A stretch of DNA of 64,000 bases from Neoalteromonas flava (GTDB taxonomy: Bacteria > Pseudomonadota > Gammaproteobacteria > Enterobacterales > Alteromonadaceae): positions 838,614 through 902,613 of the forward strand of contig NZ_PEAX01000003.1 of the NCBI RefSeq assembly GCF_002807685.1, in the 5' to 3' direction. This document shows positions 1 through 10,324 of this stretch, in pieces. How positions within the stretch are numbered: position 1 is the stretch's first letter; every line of letters starts with the position of its first letter. The position numbers and the translations under genes were made by a program. The notes under the pieces were generated by a model. The model was not told the origin of the DNA and ran no database searches. It saw nothing but the letters and a program-made list of their open reading frames with translations.

Positions 1-102
1 ATATCTTCTAAAGGCCTGTCTGTGTAACTTTCGGCGTTAGTTCAAAAGATTTTAATACGCTAACAGCCCGGATCACAATATGGAAACGTATCATGCCAGG
101 CG

Positions 103-798
103 TTATTGATCCTTAGGCACAAAAACCGGCTCTGCAATAGTTTCATAGGAGCTCGGTTTATCAATCGCTTGTGCAATCAGGCTTTGAGGTAACAAAGGTT
201 GCTCGAGTAAAGCTGCAAAATATTCAACATCGGAAAACGTAGGGTCTAACCATGGCAGCAATGTTTCCACTGATTGTGGCAACATCAGTGGACTGGCTTT
301 TTGGTGATAATGAGCGATTTTAGGGTGCGCAGGTGTGGTAATAATAGAGAAACTGACTTGGCCCTGAGGCCACTTACGATAAAGACCACCTAATACAATA
401 CAATGCCCTGCTTCTGCTCTAAAGTCAGTATATTGAACACCTTCAGCAGTCTTTTGACTTTCACCAAACCCCGTCACCATGACTAAACAGCGTTGCTGTC
501 GAAAAGAATGATAGCCTGCACTTCCTTTGACATTCAGCTTATCTGAACGAGTATTAAACGATGTATACCGGCTTGGTTTAAAACTGGAGCTACCATCTTC
601 ATTACGCACTTTATCAAGCAGCAACCACCAGGTTGCAGAGCACCACCTGGGTTGAATTTGATCTTGCAGTAGTATCCACACGTTTTGCGCAGCCCTGACA
701 AACCGCTCAGGAGACGGATTTGGCGCAAAGGGTAACCCAAGCTGTTCGCACAAGCCACGCACGGCTTCATCGTCAGTAACATTTAAGCGACCACACAT
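103..798 (-). CDS. SOS response-associated peptidase family protein (YedK/HMCES-like)
   Basis: This protein belongs to the SRAP family, which crosslinks to abasic sites in single-stranded DNA through the amino group of Cys2. The product is 231 aa and starts MCGR, so Cys2 is exposed after Met removal. Other family positions can be placed: N82 and R84 in NTRSDK, E113 in GFGES, and H165 in the YHQKASP stretch. The usual GFYEW block reads GFGES here, so the family's Trp is lost although the Glu is kept. That makes it a divergent member rather than a close YedK ortholog. Its start codon overlaps the end of the upstream prenyltransferase gene by 16 bp, so the two are probably co-transcribed. No LexA-like box was noticed. 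The family call is firm; activity is inferred from retained residues. Confidence 0.9.
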   Translation of the reverse strand: MCGRLNVTDDEAVRGLCEQLGLPFAPNPSPERFVRAAQNVWILLQDQIQPRWCSATWWLLLDKVRNEDGSSSFKPSRYTSFNTRSDKLNVKGSAGYHSFRQQRCLVMVTGFGESQKTAEGVQYTDFRAEAGHCIVLGGLYRKWPQGQVSFSIITTPAHPKIAHYHQKASPLMLPQSVETLLPWLDPTFSDVEYFAALLEQPLLPQSLIAQAIDKPSSYETIAEPVFVPKDQ

Positions 799-1676
799 AG
801 CATGCCTCCCAACAATAATGGTGTTAGAACAGTACAGGCAACATTTAGCCCCAGTATTTTGGGTTGAATATTAAAATCACTTAATTTATTGAGGTTAATG
901 GCAACCGCACAGCCAAGGAGCATCGGTATTAAGCCAATAAACGCAATTATAGGAACAGCTAAAAGCAAAAGGCACAGCACTAGGCAAGCAAGGCTAAGTA
1001 AAAATTCAACAACATAGGTAATAACACAAACGGATAACGTATTGTCGATCACCCAATGATTGCGACCTATTGCGGCATCCGCAGCGCGATCAGGGAATTG
1101 ATTAAGAAGCAACAAATTATTACTTAAACCAGCGATTGCCAGAGCAGCAAACAGTATGGCTAATGACTGCTCTTGCGCTATAGCCAGAAAGCTACCATAT
1201 AAAACCACTAATCCAAACCCCAAGCCGGGAGCAATAAGACATAAAAGAGGATGCTGATTAATGAGTGGAGTATAAGTAAATATTAAAACGAGCCCCAAAA
1301 TACCAAGGCCCGCTAAAATCAGCGATTGCGATGATGTTATCCATAAATAAAACCCGACCGCAGCGCCTACTAGCGCACAAAAAATAGCAAAATAAAGGGC
1401 TATTCGAGGACTAAACGCCTCCCGTTGCAATGTTCCACTACCGCCACTAAAGGGGGTTTTATGGGTAATGGTATCAAGCCCAGAAATATGATCACAATAT
1501 TCATTGTGGGCATTGACCGCCATGTGTGCTGCCAGAGCAGCTACGCCGACTAACGCGAATCGCACCCAGTCGATAAGCTGAGCCATCGCATTAAGAAGCC
1601 CGGCCAGAAACAGCAACAAACTGACCACCAAAACCAGAAATGGCGGTCTAGATACACCAATTAATAGTTGTACCAT
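783..1676 (-). CDS. UbiA-family prenyltransferase (MenA-like), integral membrane
   Basis: The 297 aa product is very hydrophobic, with about eight or nine membrane segments. It carries the first Asp-rich motif of UbiA prenyltransferases as NEYCDHISGLD near residue 60 and a second motif, FPDRAADAAIGR, near residue 195. These motifs bind the Mg-diphosphate of an isoprenyl donor, and the layout is closest to 1,4-dihydroxy-2-naphthoate prenyltransferases (menaquinone synthesis). No other menaquinone gene is nearby, so the aromatic acceptor cannot be named. The start ATG has an AAGG motif upstream. The gene overlaps the YedK-like gene by 16 bp and is followed by it in the same direction. It could be a MenA homolog or an uncharacterised lipid prenyltransferase. 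Confidence 0.8.
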   Translation of the reverse strand: MVQLLIGVSRPPFLVLVVSLLLFLAGLLNAMAQLIDWVRFALVGVAALAAHMAVNAHNEYCDHISGLDTITHKTPFSGGSGTLQREAFSPRIALYFAIFCALVGAAVGFYLWITSSQSLILAGLGILGLVLIFTYTPLINQHPLLCLIAPGLGFGLVVLYGSFLAIAQEQSLAILFAALAIAGLSNNLLLLNQFPDRAADAAIGRNHWVIDNTLSVCVITYVVEFLLSLACLVLCLLLLAVPIIAFIGLIPMLLGCAVAINLNKLSDFNIQPKILGLNVACTVLTPLLLGGMLCVVA

Positions 1677-1718
1677 TGCGAACGACCTTTCATTAAGGGT
1701 ACAGCTGTTAGGTTTATC

Positions 1719-3140
1719 TTAATCGTCCTCTCCATCAGACAACAAATGTTTTGGTAGCTGTTTTGTCGGTTGCACGCCCATGCTTTTAAATTGTTCTACT
1801 TGACGTAATAAGTTCCCCTTGCCGCTACTTAACTTATTAAATGCCGCATCATAGGTCTTACTGGTTGTTTCCAATGACTTACCTAATTTTTCCATATCAT
1901 TGATAAAGCCACTGAATTTGTCGTACAACTTTGCCGCCCGTTCGGCAATTGCTTGTGCATTTTGGTTTTGATATTCGTATTGCCAAATATTATTGATAGT
2001 GCGTAGTGCGACTAACAAATTAGTTGGGCTAACCAGCATGATATTATTCGCAAGCGCATAACTGACGATCTCAGGGTCGCTATCTACAGCCAATAAGAAT
2101 GCCGGTTCAATCGGAATGAACATCAGTACGTAATCGAGAGTTTTCACCCCCTTTAAATTTTGATAATCCTTTTTACCTAAACCCTTAATGTGCGCGCGCA
2201 ATGAATTAACATGCTGCTTCAGAAAATCTTTACGGTGCTGCTCATCATCCGCGTTATGGTAGGCCTCATAGGCTACCAACGAAACTTTGGAATCGATAAT
2301 AATGTCTTTTTCATTGGGAAGATGAACAATAACATCAGGTTGTCTGGCGCGCCCCTCTTCCGTCATAAGCGAAGTTTGTGTATCAAACTCAGAACCTTCA
2401 CGCAGGCCACTTTGCTCCAGAATTTTTTCCAGGACGACTTCCCCCCAGTTGCCTTGTTGTTTGTTATCTCCCTTTAAGGCGCTGGTTAAAGCATTGGCTT
2501 CTGCGGTAATGCGCTGATTAAGCTCTTTTAAGCTTAGTATTTCAGTTTTCAAAGAAGCTCGCTCTTGCCCCTCTTTTATATACGCATCTGAAACTTGTTT
2601 TTTAAACCCTTCAATTTGTTCTTTTAAGGGTGCCAAAAGGCCATCGAGACCGCTTTTATTTACCTTTGCAAAACTTTCGCTTTTTTGTTCAAAAATACGA
2701 TTTGCCAGATTTTCAAACTGAGTTTGCATGCGCGCTTCAGCCTGCTGCAATAATTCTAGTTTTTCTGCAGCAGCTTGCTCGTTAGCCAGCAAAGTCGCTA
2801 TTCTCGACTCATAGTGCGCCTTTTGTTGCGCTTGCTGTTCGCGGACATCATCCAACGTTCTGATCAATTTTTGATATTCAACTTCAACTTTTTCGTAACC
2901 CGCACAACGCTGGGTGAGTTGGATCACTTGGTGCTCAAAATTGTTCGCCGCTTGACGGATATTGTTCAGATCCTCAAGCTGTTCTTCCCGTTGTGTCAGT
3001 TGATCCTGTAAGCGTTCTAATTGCCACTGTTGCTGGGCATATTTACTGCGTGATTGATATCCAAATACGATAAATCCAATAAGCAAAAGTCCGACAGCGG
3101 CAAACACAAGTCCGGCTTGCAAAAATGATATTTCGAACAC
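1719..3140 (-). CDS. rmuC: DNA recombination protein RmuC
   Basis: The product is a 473 aa RmuC-family protein: one N-terminal membrane segment (about residues 5-27), a long coiled coil (about 30-180), then the conserved RmuC nuclease-like domain. Recognisable blocks are the GNWGEVVLE region, DVIVHLPNEKDIIIDSKVSL and FIPIEPAFLLA. RmuC proteins limit recombination at inverted repeats and are thought to be restriction-endonuclease-fold nucleases. I chose the GTG at 3140 rather than the ATG at 3185. An AGGAG lies five bases upstream of the GTG, whereas codons upstream of it run through a terminator hairpin. It follows the fumarase gene in the same direction but is separated by that hairpin, so it may be transcribed only by read-through. 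Confidence 0.93.
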   Translation of the reverse strand: MFEISFLQAGLVFAAVGLLLIGFIVFGYQSRSKYAQQQWQLERLQDQLTQREEQLEDLNNIRQAANNFEHQVIQLTQRCAGYEKVEVEYQKLIRTLDDVREQQAQQKAHYESRIATLLANEQAAAEKLELLQQAEARMQTQFENLANRIFEQKSESFAKVNKSGLDGLLAPLKEQIEGFKKQVSDAYIKEGQERASLKTEILSLKELNQRITAEANALTSALKGDNKQQGNWGEVVLEKILEQSGLREGSEFDTQTSLMTEEGRARQPDVIVHLPNEKDIIIDSKVSLVAYEAYHNADDEQHRKDFLKQHVNSLRAHIKGLGKKDYQNLKGVKTLDYVLMFIPIEPAFLLAVDSDPEIVSYALANNIMLVSPTNLLVALRTINNIWQYEYQNQNAQAIAERAAKLYDKFSGFINDMEKLGKSLETTSKTYDAAFNKLSSGKGNLLRQVEQFKSMGVQPTKQLPKHLLSDGEDD

Positions 3141-3153
3141 AAAGTCTCCTAAT

Positions 3154-3180
3154 AAAAAAGGCAAGCCAGCGCTTGCCTCA
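3154..3180 (-). terminator. Hairpin terminator between fumarase and rmuC
   Basis: Read on the minus strand, GGCAAGC and GCTTGCC form a 7-bp stem with a 4-base loop, followed directly by a run of six T. It begins about ten bases after the fumarase stop codon and ends just before the rmuC ribosome binding site. This is a good intrinsic terminator for the fumarase gene. Confidence 0.8.
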
Positions 3181-3188
3181 TCCAACGA

Positions 3189-4718
3189 TTAAGCTTTTAA
3201 TTTGCTGTCCAGTTCAGCGATCTTAGCTTTCCATATTGCAGGGCCGGTTTGGTGTGCATTGTTGCCATCACTATCCACAGCGACAGTTACCGGCATATCT
3301 TCCACTTCAAATTCATAAATTGCTTCCATTCCAAGATCTTCAAATGCCACAACGCGCGCTTTTTTAATCGCTTTAGAAACCAAATAAGCAGCACCACCAA
3401 CGGCCATGAGATAAACAGATTGATGCTTCGCAATGCTATCTACCGTCGCTTGACCACGTTCCGCTTTGCCGATCATGCCAAGAATACCGGTTTTCTCCAG
3501 CATCATGTCAGTGAATTTGTCCATGCGCGTGGCAGTCGTAGGCCCTGCTGGCCCTACAACTTCGTCACCGACTGCATCAACAGGGCCTACGTAATAAATA
3601 AATTTATTCGCGAGATCAACGCCTTCAGGTAAACCCTCGCCGCTCTCTAACATGGTTTGAATACGCTTATGAGCGGCATCTCGACCAGTGAGCATTTTGC
3701 CTGACAAAAGAACGGTCTCTCCCACCTTCCACTCTTTGACATCTTCTTTAGTCACAGTATCTAGATTAACACGGCGAGTATTTTCACCCACTTCCCAAGT
3801 CACTTCAGGCCATTCTTCAAGCTTGGGCGCACGCAATTCAGCAGGCCCACTGCCATCCAAGACAAAGTGCGCATGGCGAGTGGCAGCACAGTTGGGGATC
3901 ATTGCAACTGGTTTAGACGCCGCATGCGTCGGTACCGACTTAATCTTAATATCCACGACTGTTGTTAGGCCGCCTAAGCCCTGCGCGCCAATGCCCAAAT
4001 TATTCACTTTTTCGAAAATATCCAGACGCAACTTTTCTTCTGTTGTTTGCGCGCCACGCTCCATGAGTTCTTGGATATCAACGGGATCCATTAGGCTTTC
4101 TTTGGCTAACACTGCGGCTTTTTCTGCCGTTCCACCGATGCCTATGCCCAACATTCCTGGAGGACACCAACCGGCTCCCATGGTGGGCAGGGTTTTTACT
4201 ACCCATTCCGCAATATCATCGCTAGGGTTCAACATCACCATTTTAGATTTGTTTTCTGAACCACCGCCTTTAGCCGCAATCATAATTTCAACATTTTCAC
4301 CTGGTACAGTATCAATATGGACCACCGCTGGTGTGTTGTCCTTGGTGTTTTTTCGTGCACCTGCTGGATCAGAAACAATCGATGCGCGTAACGGATTATC
4401 TGGATTCAAATAAGCACGGCGTGTCCCTTCATCGACCATTTCCTGAATCGTCATGTCCGTTTTATCCCATGTAACGCCCATCCCGATCTTAACAAAACAG
4501 GTAACGATCCCGGTATCCTGACAAATAGGGCGTTTACCCTCAGCAGACATTCTTGAATTAATCAGTATTTGCGCCATTGCATCTTTTGCGGCTTGGCTTT
4601 CTTCCTTAATATAAGCCTGCTCTACCGCTTTAATGTAGTCCAATGGGTGGTAATAGGAGATAAATTGCAGGGCATCTTCAATACTATCAATCAAATCTTG
4701 CTGACGAATTACAGTCAT
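3189..4718 (-). CDS. fumA: Class I fumarate hydratase (iron-sulfur, single chain)
   Basis: This is a 509 aa class I fumarase, the oxygen-sensitive [4Fe-4S] type that interconverts fumarate and malate in the TCA cycle. The alpha part (about residues 1-300) includes the CQDTG block, and its cluster-ligand cysteines can be recognised in ICQDTG, GWCPPG and PNCAATR. The beta part (about 330-500) includes LLSGKMLTGRDAAHKR and the YYVGPVDA/GPAGPTTATRMD signature. The two parts are fused in one chain, as in E. coli FumA/FumB (about 548 aa). It is divergent from pabB, with 118 bp between them, and is followed by a terminator. The single-letter symbol is by family; whether it is orthologous to FumA or FumB cannot be decided. 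Confidence 0.95.
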   Translation of the reverse strand: MTVIRQQDLIDSIEDALQFISYYHPLDYIKAVEQAYIKEESQAAKDAMAQILINSRMSAEGKRPICQDTGIVTCFVKIGMGVTWDKTDMTIQEMVDEGTRRAYLNPDNPLRASIVSDPAGARKNTKDNTPAVVHIDTVPGENVEIMIAAKGGGSENKSKMVMLNPSDDIAEWVVKTLPTMGAGWCPPGMLGIGIGGTAEKAAVLAKESLMDPVDIQELMERGAQTTEEKLRLDIFEKVNNLGIGAQGLGGLTTVVDIKIKSVPTHAASKPVAMIPNCAATRHAHFVLDGSGPAELRAPKLEEWPEVTWEVGENTRRVNLDTVTKEDVKEWKVGETVLLSGKMLTGRDAAHKRIQTMLESGEGLPEGVDLANKFIYYVGPVDAVGDEVVGPAGPTTATRMDKFTDMMLEKTGILGMIGKAERGQATVDSIAKHQSVYLMAVGGAAYLVSKAIKKARVVAFEDLGMEAIYEFEVEDMPVTVAVDSDGNNAHQTGPAIWKAKIAELDSKLKA

Positions 4719-4836
4719 GGTGTCCTCTGTACTCAGTGGTTAAATCACAAAATTTCATGGTGAATTAGATTAGGCAAACAGTATACTACCTTGAACGGTG
4801 GTATTGCACTAACTGCACCTAAGACTTAAGTAGAAA

Positions 4837-6210
4837 ATGGATAAAAAAGCGTACATCATCAGCCAATTAGATATCCCCTCAGCATTCTCTGCTGAAACCC
4901 TGTTTGCCCATTTTTCCGAGCAACCATGGTCAATGCTTTTTGACAGTGCTGGTCACGCTGACGAGGATAATCGTTTTGATATTTTACTGCACTCACCAGT
5001 GAAAACGATTGTTACGACTCAAACCACGACCATAATTGCAGATACTGACGAAAACAACGAAGATGTTTCAGAAAATGATCCCATCACCATTGCACAGAAT
5101 ACGCACCGAGACTTTGTTGAAAATATTACGTTTAATGACCCAACGTTAGCGCAGCAATTACCCTTCTTGGTAGGGATCGCAGGTGCATTTAGCTATGATT
5201 TGGGTCGTCATTTTGAATACTTACCTACGCCTTTCGCGCATACTCTTGATTGCCCTGACATGGCACTTGGCGTATACGACCGCTCACTGATATATGATCG
5301 GTTAACCCAACGATGGTTTGAATGCCGACCAAAAAATTCCCCACCATTTCAGCTTCGTGACACTTTACCTGAATGGTCTGCATTTGAGTTGACAGAGCAA
5401 TGGCGCGCAAATACCACTGAGCAGGAATACAAAAATAAGCTGGCTAGGATCCATGACTATTTAGTAGCTGGCGATTGCTATCAAGTCAATTTCGCCCAGC
5501 GATTTAGTGCCCGCTACGACGGCAGTGAATATCAAGCTTACTTGCGCTTACGCGAAGCAAACCGAGCGCCCTACTCAGTATTTATGCGCTTGCCGACTTG
5601 CTGTATCTTGAGTATTTCACCTGAACGTTTTCTTTCGGTTCAAAACAACCATGTTGAAACCAAACCAATCAAGGGTACGCGTCCACGCAGTCATGATCCT
5701 GTTGTTGATCAACGACTCGCCACTGAGTTATTAAATTCAGAAAAGGACCGAGCAGAAAATCTCATGATTGTAGATTTACTGCGCAATGACATTTCCAAAC
5801 ATTGTCAACCCAACTCGGTACAGGTTCCCTCCCCCTTTGCGCTTGAAAGCTACGCTGCGGTGCATCACATGGTGTCGACTGTTGTAGGTGAATTAAACCC
5901 AAGTTCTTCACCTTTTGAGTTACTACGCGATGCCTTTCCCGGAGGCTCGATTACCGGCGCACCGAAAGTACGCGCGATGCAGATCATCGATGAATTGGAA
6001 AATTCACCACGCAGTATTTATTGTGGCAGTATGGGCTATTTTGGCGCGCAGAATGACATGGATACGAGTATCTGTATTCGCACAGTGCTAGCGTGTAACG
6101 GTGAATTACATTGCTGGGCTGGTGGCGGGATTGTTTTAGACTCCGACCCAACCGCCGAGTATCAAGAGAGTCTGGACAAAGTAAATAAAATTTTACCGGT
6201 TTTACAATGA
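4837..6210 (+). CDS. pabB: Aminodeoxychorismate synthase component I
   Basis: The 457 aa product is a chorismate-utilising enzyme that converts chorismate plus ammonia to 4-amino-4-deoxychorismate for p-aminobenzoate and folate. The C-terminal chorismate-binding domain has PIKGTRPR; the Lys is the covalent nucleophile typical of PabB, where anthranilate synthase has Ala. It also has the PGGSITGAPK block and the ending AGGGIVLDSDP-EYQE. The N-terminal TrpE/PabB domain spans about residues 1-150. No glutamine amidotransferase (pabA) is adjacent, so the partner must be encoded elsewhere. The stop codon overlaps the next gene's start (ATGA), indicating translational coupling to the Nudix hydrolase. 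Confidence 0.95.
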   Translation: MDKKAYIISQLDIPSAFSAETLFAHFSEQPWSMLFDSAGHADEDNRFDILLHSPVKTIVTTQTTTIIADTDENNEDVSENDPITIAQNTHRDFVENITFNDPTLAQQLPFLVGIAGAFSYDLGRHFEYLPTPFAHTLDCPDMALGVYDRSLIYDRLTQRWFECRPKNSPPFQLRDTLPEWSAFELTEQWRANTTEQEYKNKLARIHDYLVAGDCYQVNFAQRFSARYDGSEYQAYLRLREANRAPYSVFMRLPTCCILSISPERFLSVQNNHVETKPIKGTRPRSHDPVVDQRLATELLNSEKDRAENLMIVDLLRNDISKHCQPNSVQVPSPFALESYAAVHHMVSTVVGELNPSSSPFELLRDAFPGGSITGAPKVRAMQIIDELENSPRSIYCGSMGYFGAQNDMDTSICIRTVLACNGELHCWAGGGIVLDSDPTAEYQESLDKVNKILPVLQ

Positions 6211-6779
6211 CTGCCGATGAGTTTCTGACCCTGTTTCATCATACAAGACGCATAACTGCTGAAGCTGACTTTCCGTTGCGACATGCCGGCAAACCTGCTG
6301 GCGTACTGTTACCGCTAATCACCCATGAAAGTGGGCTTAACTTATTACTCACCCGCAGGGCTACTCATTTACGCCATCACCCCGGTCAGATAAGCTTTCC
6401 TGGGGGACGTCAGGAAGACGACGACACCGATGCTATCGCAGCAGCTTTGCGCGAGACACATGAGGAAATTGGTATCCCACCACAACAAGTCAACATTATT
6501 GGCCAATTGCCCGACTATAGGACGATCAGCGGTTACGTTATGCAACCAGTGATCGGGTTTGTCCCACCTGGCATCGACTTAACACTGGATGAAAACGAAG
6601 TCTGTAACGCGTTTGAAGTTCCTCTCGAGCATGTGCTAAACAAGGAAAACTATTTAATTCATTGGGTGAATCGGCAGCAGCGCAATATGCCAGTCTATTT
6701 TATTCCCTACGGTGATTTGTATATTTGGGGAGCGACCGCCGCTATATTGCGTACTCTAGCGAACCACATCTATGAGTAA
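6207..6779 (+). CDS. nudL: CoA pyrophosphatase-type Nudix hydrolase
   Basis: This 190 aa protein has a Nudix box starting GGRQEDDDT and ending RETHEEIGI, preceded by the LTRRATHLRHHPGQISFPGG region characteristic of the NudL/YeaB CoA-diphosphatase subfamily. It is expected to hydrolyse coenzyme A or acyl-CoA to phosphopantetheine and 3',5'-ADP. The start overlaps the pabB stop by four bases; pabB-nudL is a conserved gammaproteobacterial pairing. The substrate is assigned by subfamily only. Confidence 0.92.
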   Translation: MTADEFLTLFHHTRRITAEADFPLRHAGKPAGVLLPLITHESGLNLLLTRRATHLRHHPGQISFPGGRQEDDDTDAIAAALRETHEEIGIPPQQVNIIGQLPDYRTISGYVMQPVIGFVPPGIDLTLDENEVCNAFEVPLEHVLNKENYLIHWVNRQQRNMPVYFIPYGDLYIWGATAAILRTLANHIYE

Positions 6780-6939
6780 TTAAACCAGCACTACGTCGAT
6801 TTATGCGTTTCCTCAACTTGCATAAACTTTTCTTTACAATTGATTAACCTGTCTAATTCGAAGCATTAGGAATTTTGACTTGAGACAGCTAACATTGAGC
6901 GCATAATAACGACTTTTACATTCCTTAATAGGCGCAGTG

Positions 6940-8313
6940 ATGATTAGTGTTTTTGATATGTTTAGTATTGGTATTGGCCCTTCAAGTTCGCATACTGTGG
7001 GTCCAATGCGTGCGGCAAATCAATTTATACAAACACTAATCAATAGCGGTGTTTTACCCCAAACTGATCGCATCGTAACCGAACTATATGGTTCGTTAGG
7101 ACAGACTGGCAAAGGTCACGGTACCGGGAAAGCGGTAATTCTTGGCCTGCATGGCGAGACTCCTGAAAGTATTCCGGTAGAAAGCATTGATCAATTACTG
7201 GAAAACGTGGAAAAAACGCAACAATTACCCGTAACAACAGAACATACCGTTGCCTTTCCGAGAGACGGTGCGATCATCTTTCATCGTCGCAAAACCCTAC
7301 CCTTACATGCTAATGGAATGACAATATTCGCTTATAAGGGTGAAACATTGCTGCACAAGCAAACCTATTACAGTATTGGTGGCGGTTTTATTGTTACTGA
7401 AGAAGAGTTTGTCGACGCTAAGAAAGCCGCGATTGAGCTGCACGACACACCAGTACCCTACCCATTTAGCACAGCTGAAGAATTGGTTAAGCAGGCTAAA
7501 ACCAATGGTATCTCTATTAGCTCGCTTATGTGGCGAAATGAGATGGTGCATGCTTCCAAGGAAGAGGTTCAGGATAAACTCGCGAATATTTGGCAGGTAA
7601 TGCAAGCCTGCATTAAACGCGGCATTGAAACTGAAGGAATTTTACCCGGCGGCTTGAAAGTGTTGCGCCGCGCGCCAGGTTTGTATCGCCGTTTAAAGAA
7701 TGAAAAGTCGAGTGACCCCATGCAAGCAATGGATTGGGTCAACTTGTTTGCTCTGGCTGTGAATGAAGAAAATGCTGCAGGCGGTCGTGTAGTTACAGCC
7801 CCAACCAATGGTGCGGCTGGAATATTACCGGCCGTGCTAAGCTACTATGATAAATTTGTCCAACCGGTTGATGATGAAACCGCAACTCGCTATCTATTAA
7901 CCGCTGCAGCAATTGGTATTTTGTATAAAAAGAATGCTTCAATCTCCGGCGCCGAGGTTGGCTGTCAGGGCGAAGTCGGCGTTGCGTGCTCAATGGCAGC
8001 AGGAGCATTAACAGAAATCCTTGGTGGTTCCGTTGATGCAGTAGAGAATGCGGCAGAGATTGGTATGGAGCATAATCTAGGCCTTACCTGTGATCCTGTC
8101 GGTGGATTAGTTCAGGTGCCCTGTATTGAACGCAATGCAATGGGAGCAATAAAAGCCATCAACGCATCACGCCTAGCGGTACGAGGCTCAGGTGAACATA
8201 AGGTATCATTAGACAAAGTGATAAAAACCATGCGTGACACTGGCAATGATATGAAAACCAAATACAAAGAGACAGCGCGCGGTGGACTCGCCGTTAACAT
8301 TATCGAATGTTAA
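6940..8313 (+). CDS. sdaA: L-serine ammonia-lyase (iron-sulfur, single chain)
   Basis: The 457 aa product deaminates L-serine to pyruvate and ammonia. It begins [21 protein letters not shown], the diagnostic start of the beta domain. The alpha domain in the C-terminal half carries the cluster-binding region around [15 protein letters not shown] and [14 protein letters not shown]. Length matches E. coli SdaA (454 aa). I prefer the ATG at 6940 over the in-frame GTG three bases earlier, because AGG at 6930-6932 is then seven bases away. It is monocistronic in appearance and convergent with cysB. Confidence 0.96.
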   Translation: MISVFDMFSIGIGPSSSHTVGPMRAANQFIQTLINSGVLPQTDRIVTELYGSLGQTGKGHGTGKAVILGLHGETPESIPVESIDQLLENVEKTQQLPVTTEHTVAFPRDGAIIFHRRKTLPLHANGMTIFAYKGETLLHKQTYYSIGGGFIVTEEEFVDAKKAAIELHDTPVPYPFSTAEELVKQAKTNGISISSLMWRNEMVHASKEEVQDKLANIWQVMQACIKRGIETEGILPGGLKVLRRAPGLYRRLKNEKSSDPMQAMDWVNLFALAVNEENAAGGRVVTAPTNGAAGILPAVLSYYDKFVQPVDDETATRYLLTAAAIGILYKKNASISGAEVGCQGEVGVACSMAAGALTEILGGSVDAVENAAEIGMEHNLGLTCDPVGGLVQVPCIERNAMGAIKAINASRLAVRGSGEHKVSLDKVIKTMRDTGNDMKTKYKETARGGLAVNIIEC

Positions 8314-8422
8314 TTAGTAGTTGATATACGTACGCTTTTTACGCGCAGCGAGCGCCCATATGCATTTAAGTGCGCAAGTATGCCAGCAAAAGACGGCGGA
8401 TATGCCACTCGACAAGCTACGT

Positions 8423-9409
<987 letters not shown>

Positions 9410-9578
9410 TTAATTCGAATGTTTAAAGTGGCGAGCATTGCTGGCTATGCTGTTAGCATCAAGAAAACAACGCAAGTTTTGATTGTAGATAAAAATGGTC
9501 GCTTTATGCAAAAAAATTAGGCAAACAGTTCAAGATCAAAGATACTAGAATAAGCAAAAGTTGCTACAAGGGCTTAAC

Positions 9579-10262
9579 ATGACAAAAGAAATCGACTTTT
9601 CTTCAGTACTCGCAGCCGCTGTCCACGACATGAAAAATTCACTGAATCTGTTGATCCAAACCTTGGAATCTATGGATGATGTTATTCCAGCGGAAAACCC
9701 CGACGCGCGCGAATATTTATCCCAAGTGCACTACGAAGCAGCGCGTTTAAACACCGGTCTGGTTCAAATGCTCTCCCTTTATCGCGCTGAATTAAACGGA
9801 CTACCCATAAATGTTGATGAACACATTGTCGACGATGTGATCACTGAATTAATGGGCGCAAATCATTCATATGGGCAACAGCGTGGTATTGAAATTACTG
9901 CCGAATTTGATGAAACGCTCAGTTGGTTTTTTGATAAGGATCTTATCTATTTATTGTTGAACGATGTATTGATTAACGCGATGCGCTACGGAAACAAACA
10001 AATTCATTTATCAGCAGCTGTGGTCGATAATAGACTTGTAGTGACGATTGAAGATGATGGTGACGGATACCCTGAACATATGCTAGAACAGAGCCATTCT
10101 GATCTCGCAGAAGTCAATGTCAGTCAGGGGCGAACCGGCCTGGGTATTTTCTTCGCACGTCTTATAGCGCATGCACACACCAACCAGGGGCAACGTGGTG
10201 AAATAACACTAAGTAATGGTGGGCGTTTCGGGGGTAGTGTATTTCAAGTTAAATTGCCCTAA
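9579..10262 (+). CDS. Small cytoplasmic sensor histidine kinase-like protein
   Basis: The 227 aa product has no signal peptide, membrane segment or sensory domain. Near residue 16 it has an HDMKN motif resembling an H-box (LAAAVHDMKNSLNLL). A HATPase domain follows: N-box around LLNDVLINAMRYG, G1 box as EDDGDGYP and G2 box as GRTGLGIFF. It therefore looks like a minimal soluble kinase or phosphotransfer protein that must receive its signal from a partner. The start at ATG 9579 is favoured over TTG 9561 because AAGGG lies six bases upstream. No response regulator is adjacent. The next gene in the same direction encodes an uncharacterised membrane-anchored protein 62 bp downstream. The two response-regulator/TPR proteins elsewhere in the window are conceivable partners, which is speculation. 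Confidence 0.8.
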   Translation: MTKEIDFSSVLAAAVHDMKNSLNLLIQTLESMDDVIPAENPDAREYLSQVHYEAARLNTGLVQMLSLYRAELNGLPINVDEHIVDDVITELMGANHSYGQQRGIEITAEFDETLSWFFDKDLIYLLLNDVLINAMRYGNKQIHLSAAVVDNRLVVTIEDDGDGYPEHMLEQSHSDLAEVNVSQGRTGLGIFFARLIAHAHTNQGQRGEITLSNGGRFGGSVFQVKLP

Positions 10263-10324
10263 ACTGTCAAACGAGAATAACAAAGCGCAATTATGTGCAC
10301 TAAATAAATGAAGTACGAGAGCCT

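Noticed and set aside
3688..4413. Long plus-strand frame of 241 codons antisense to the fumarase gene
   Set aside because: It lies fully inside a strongly conserved class I fumarase gene and its translation has no family character. It is a shadow of coding bias.
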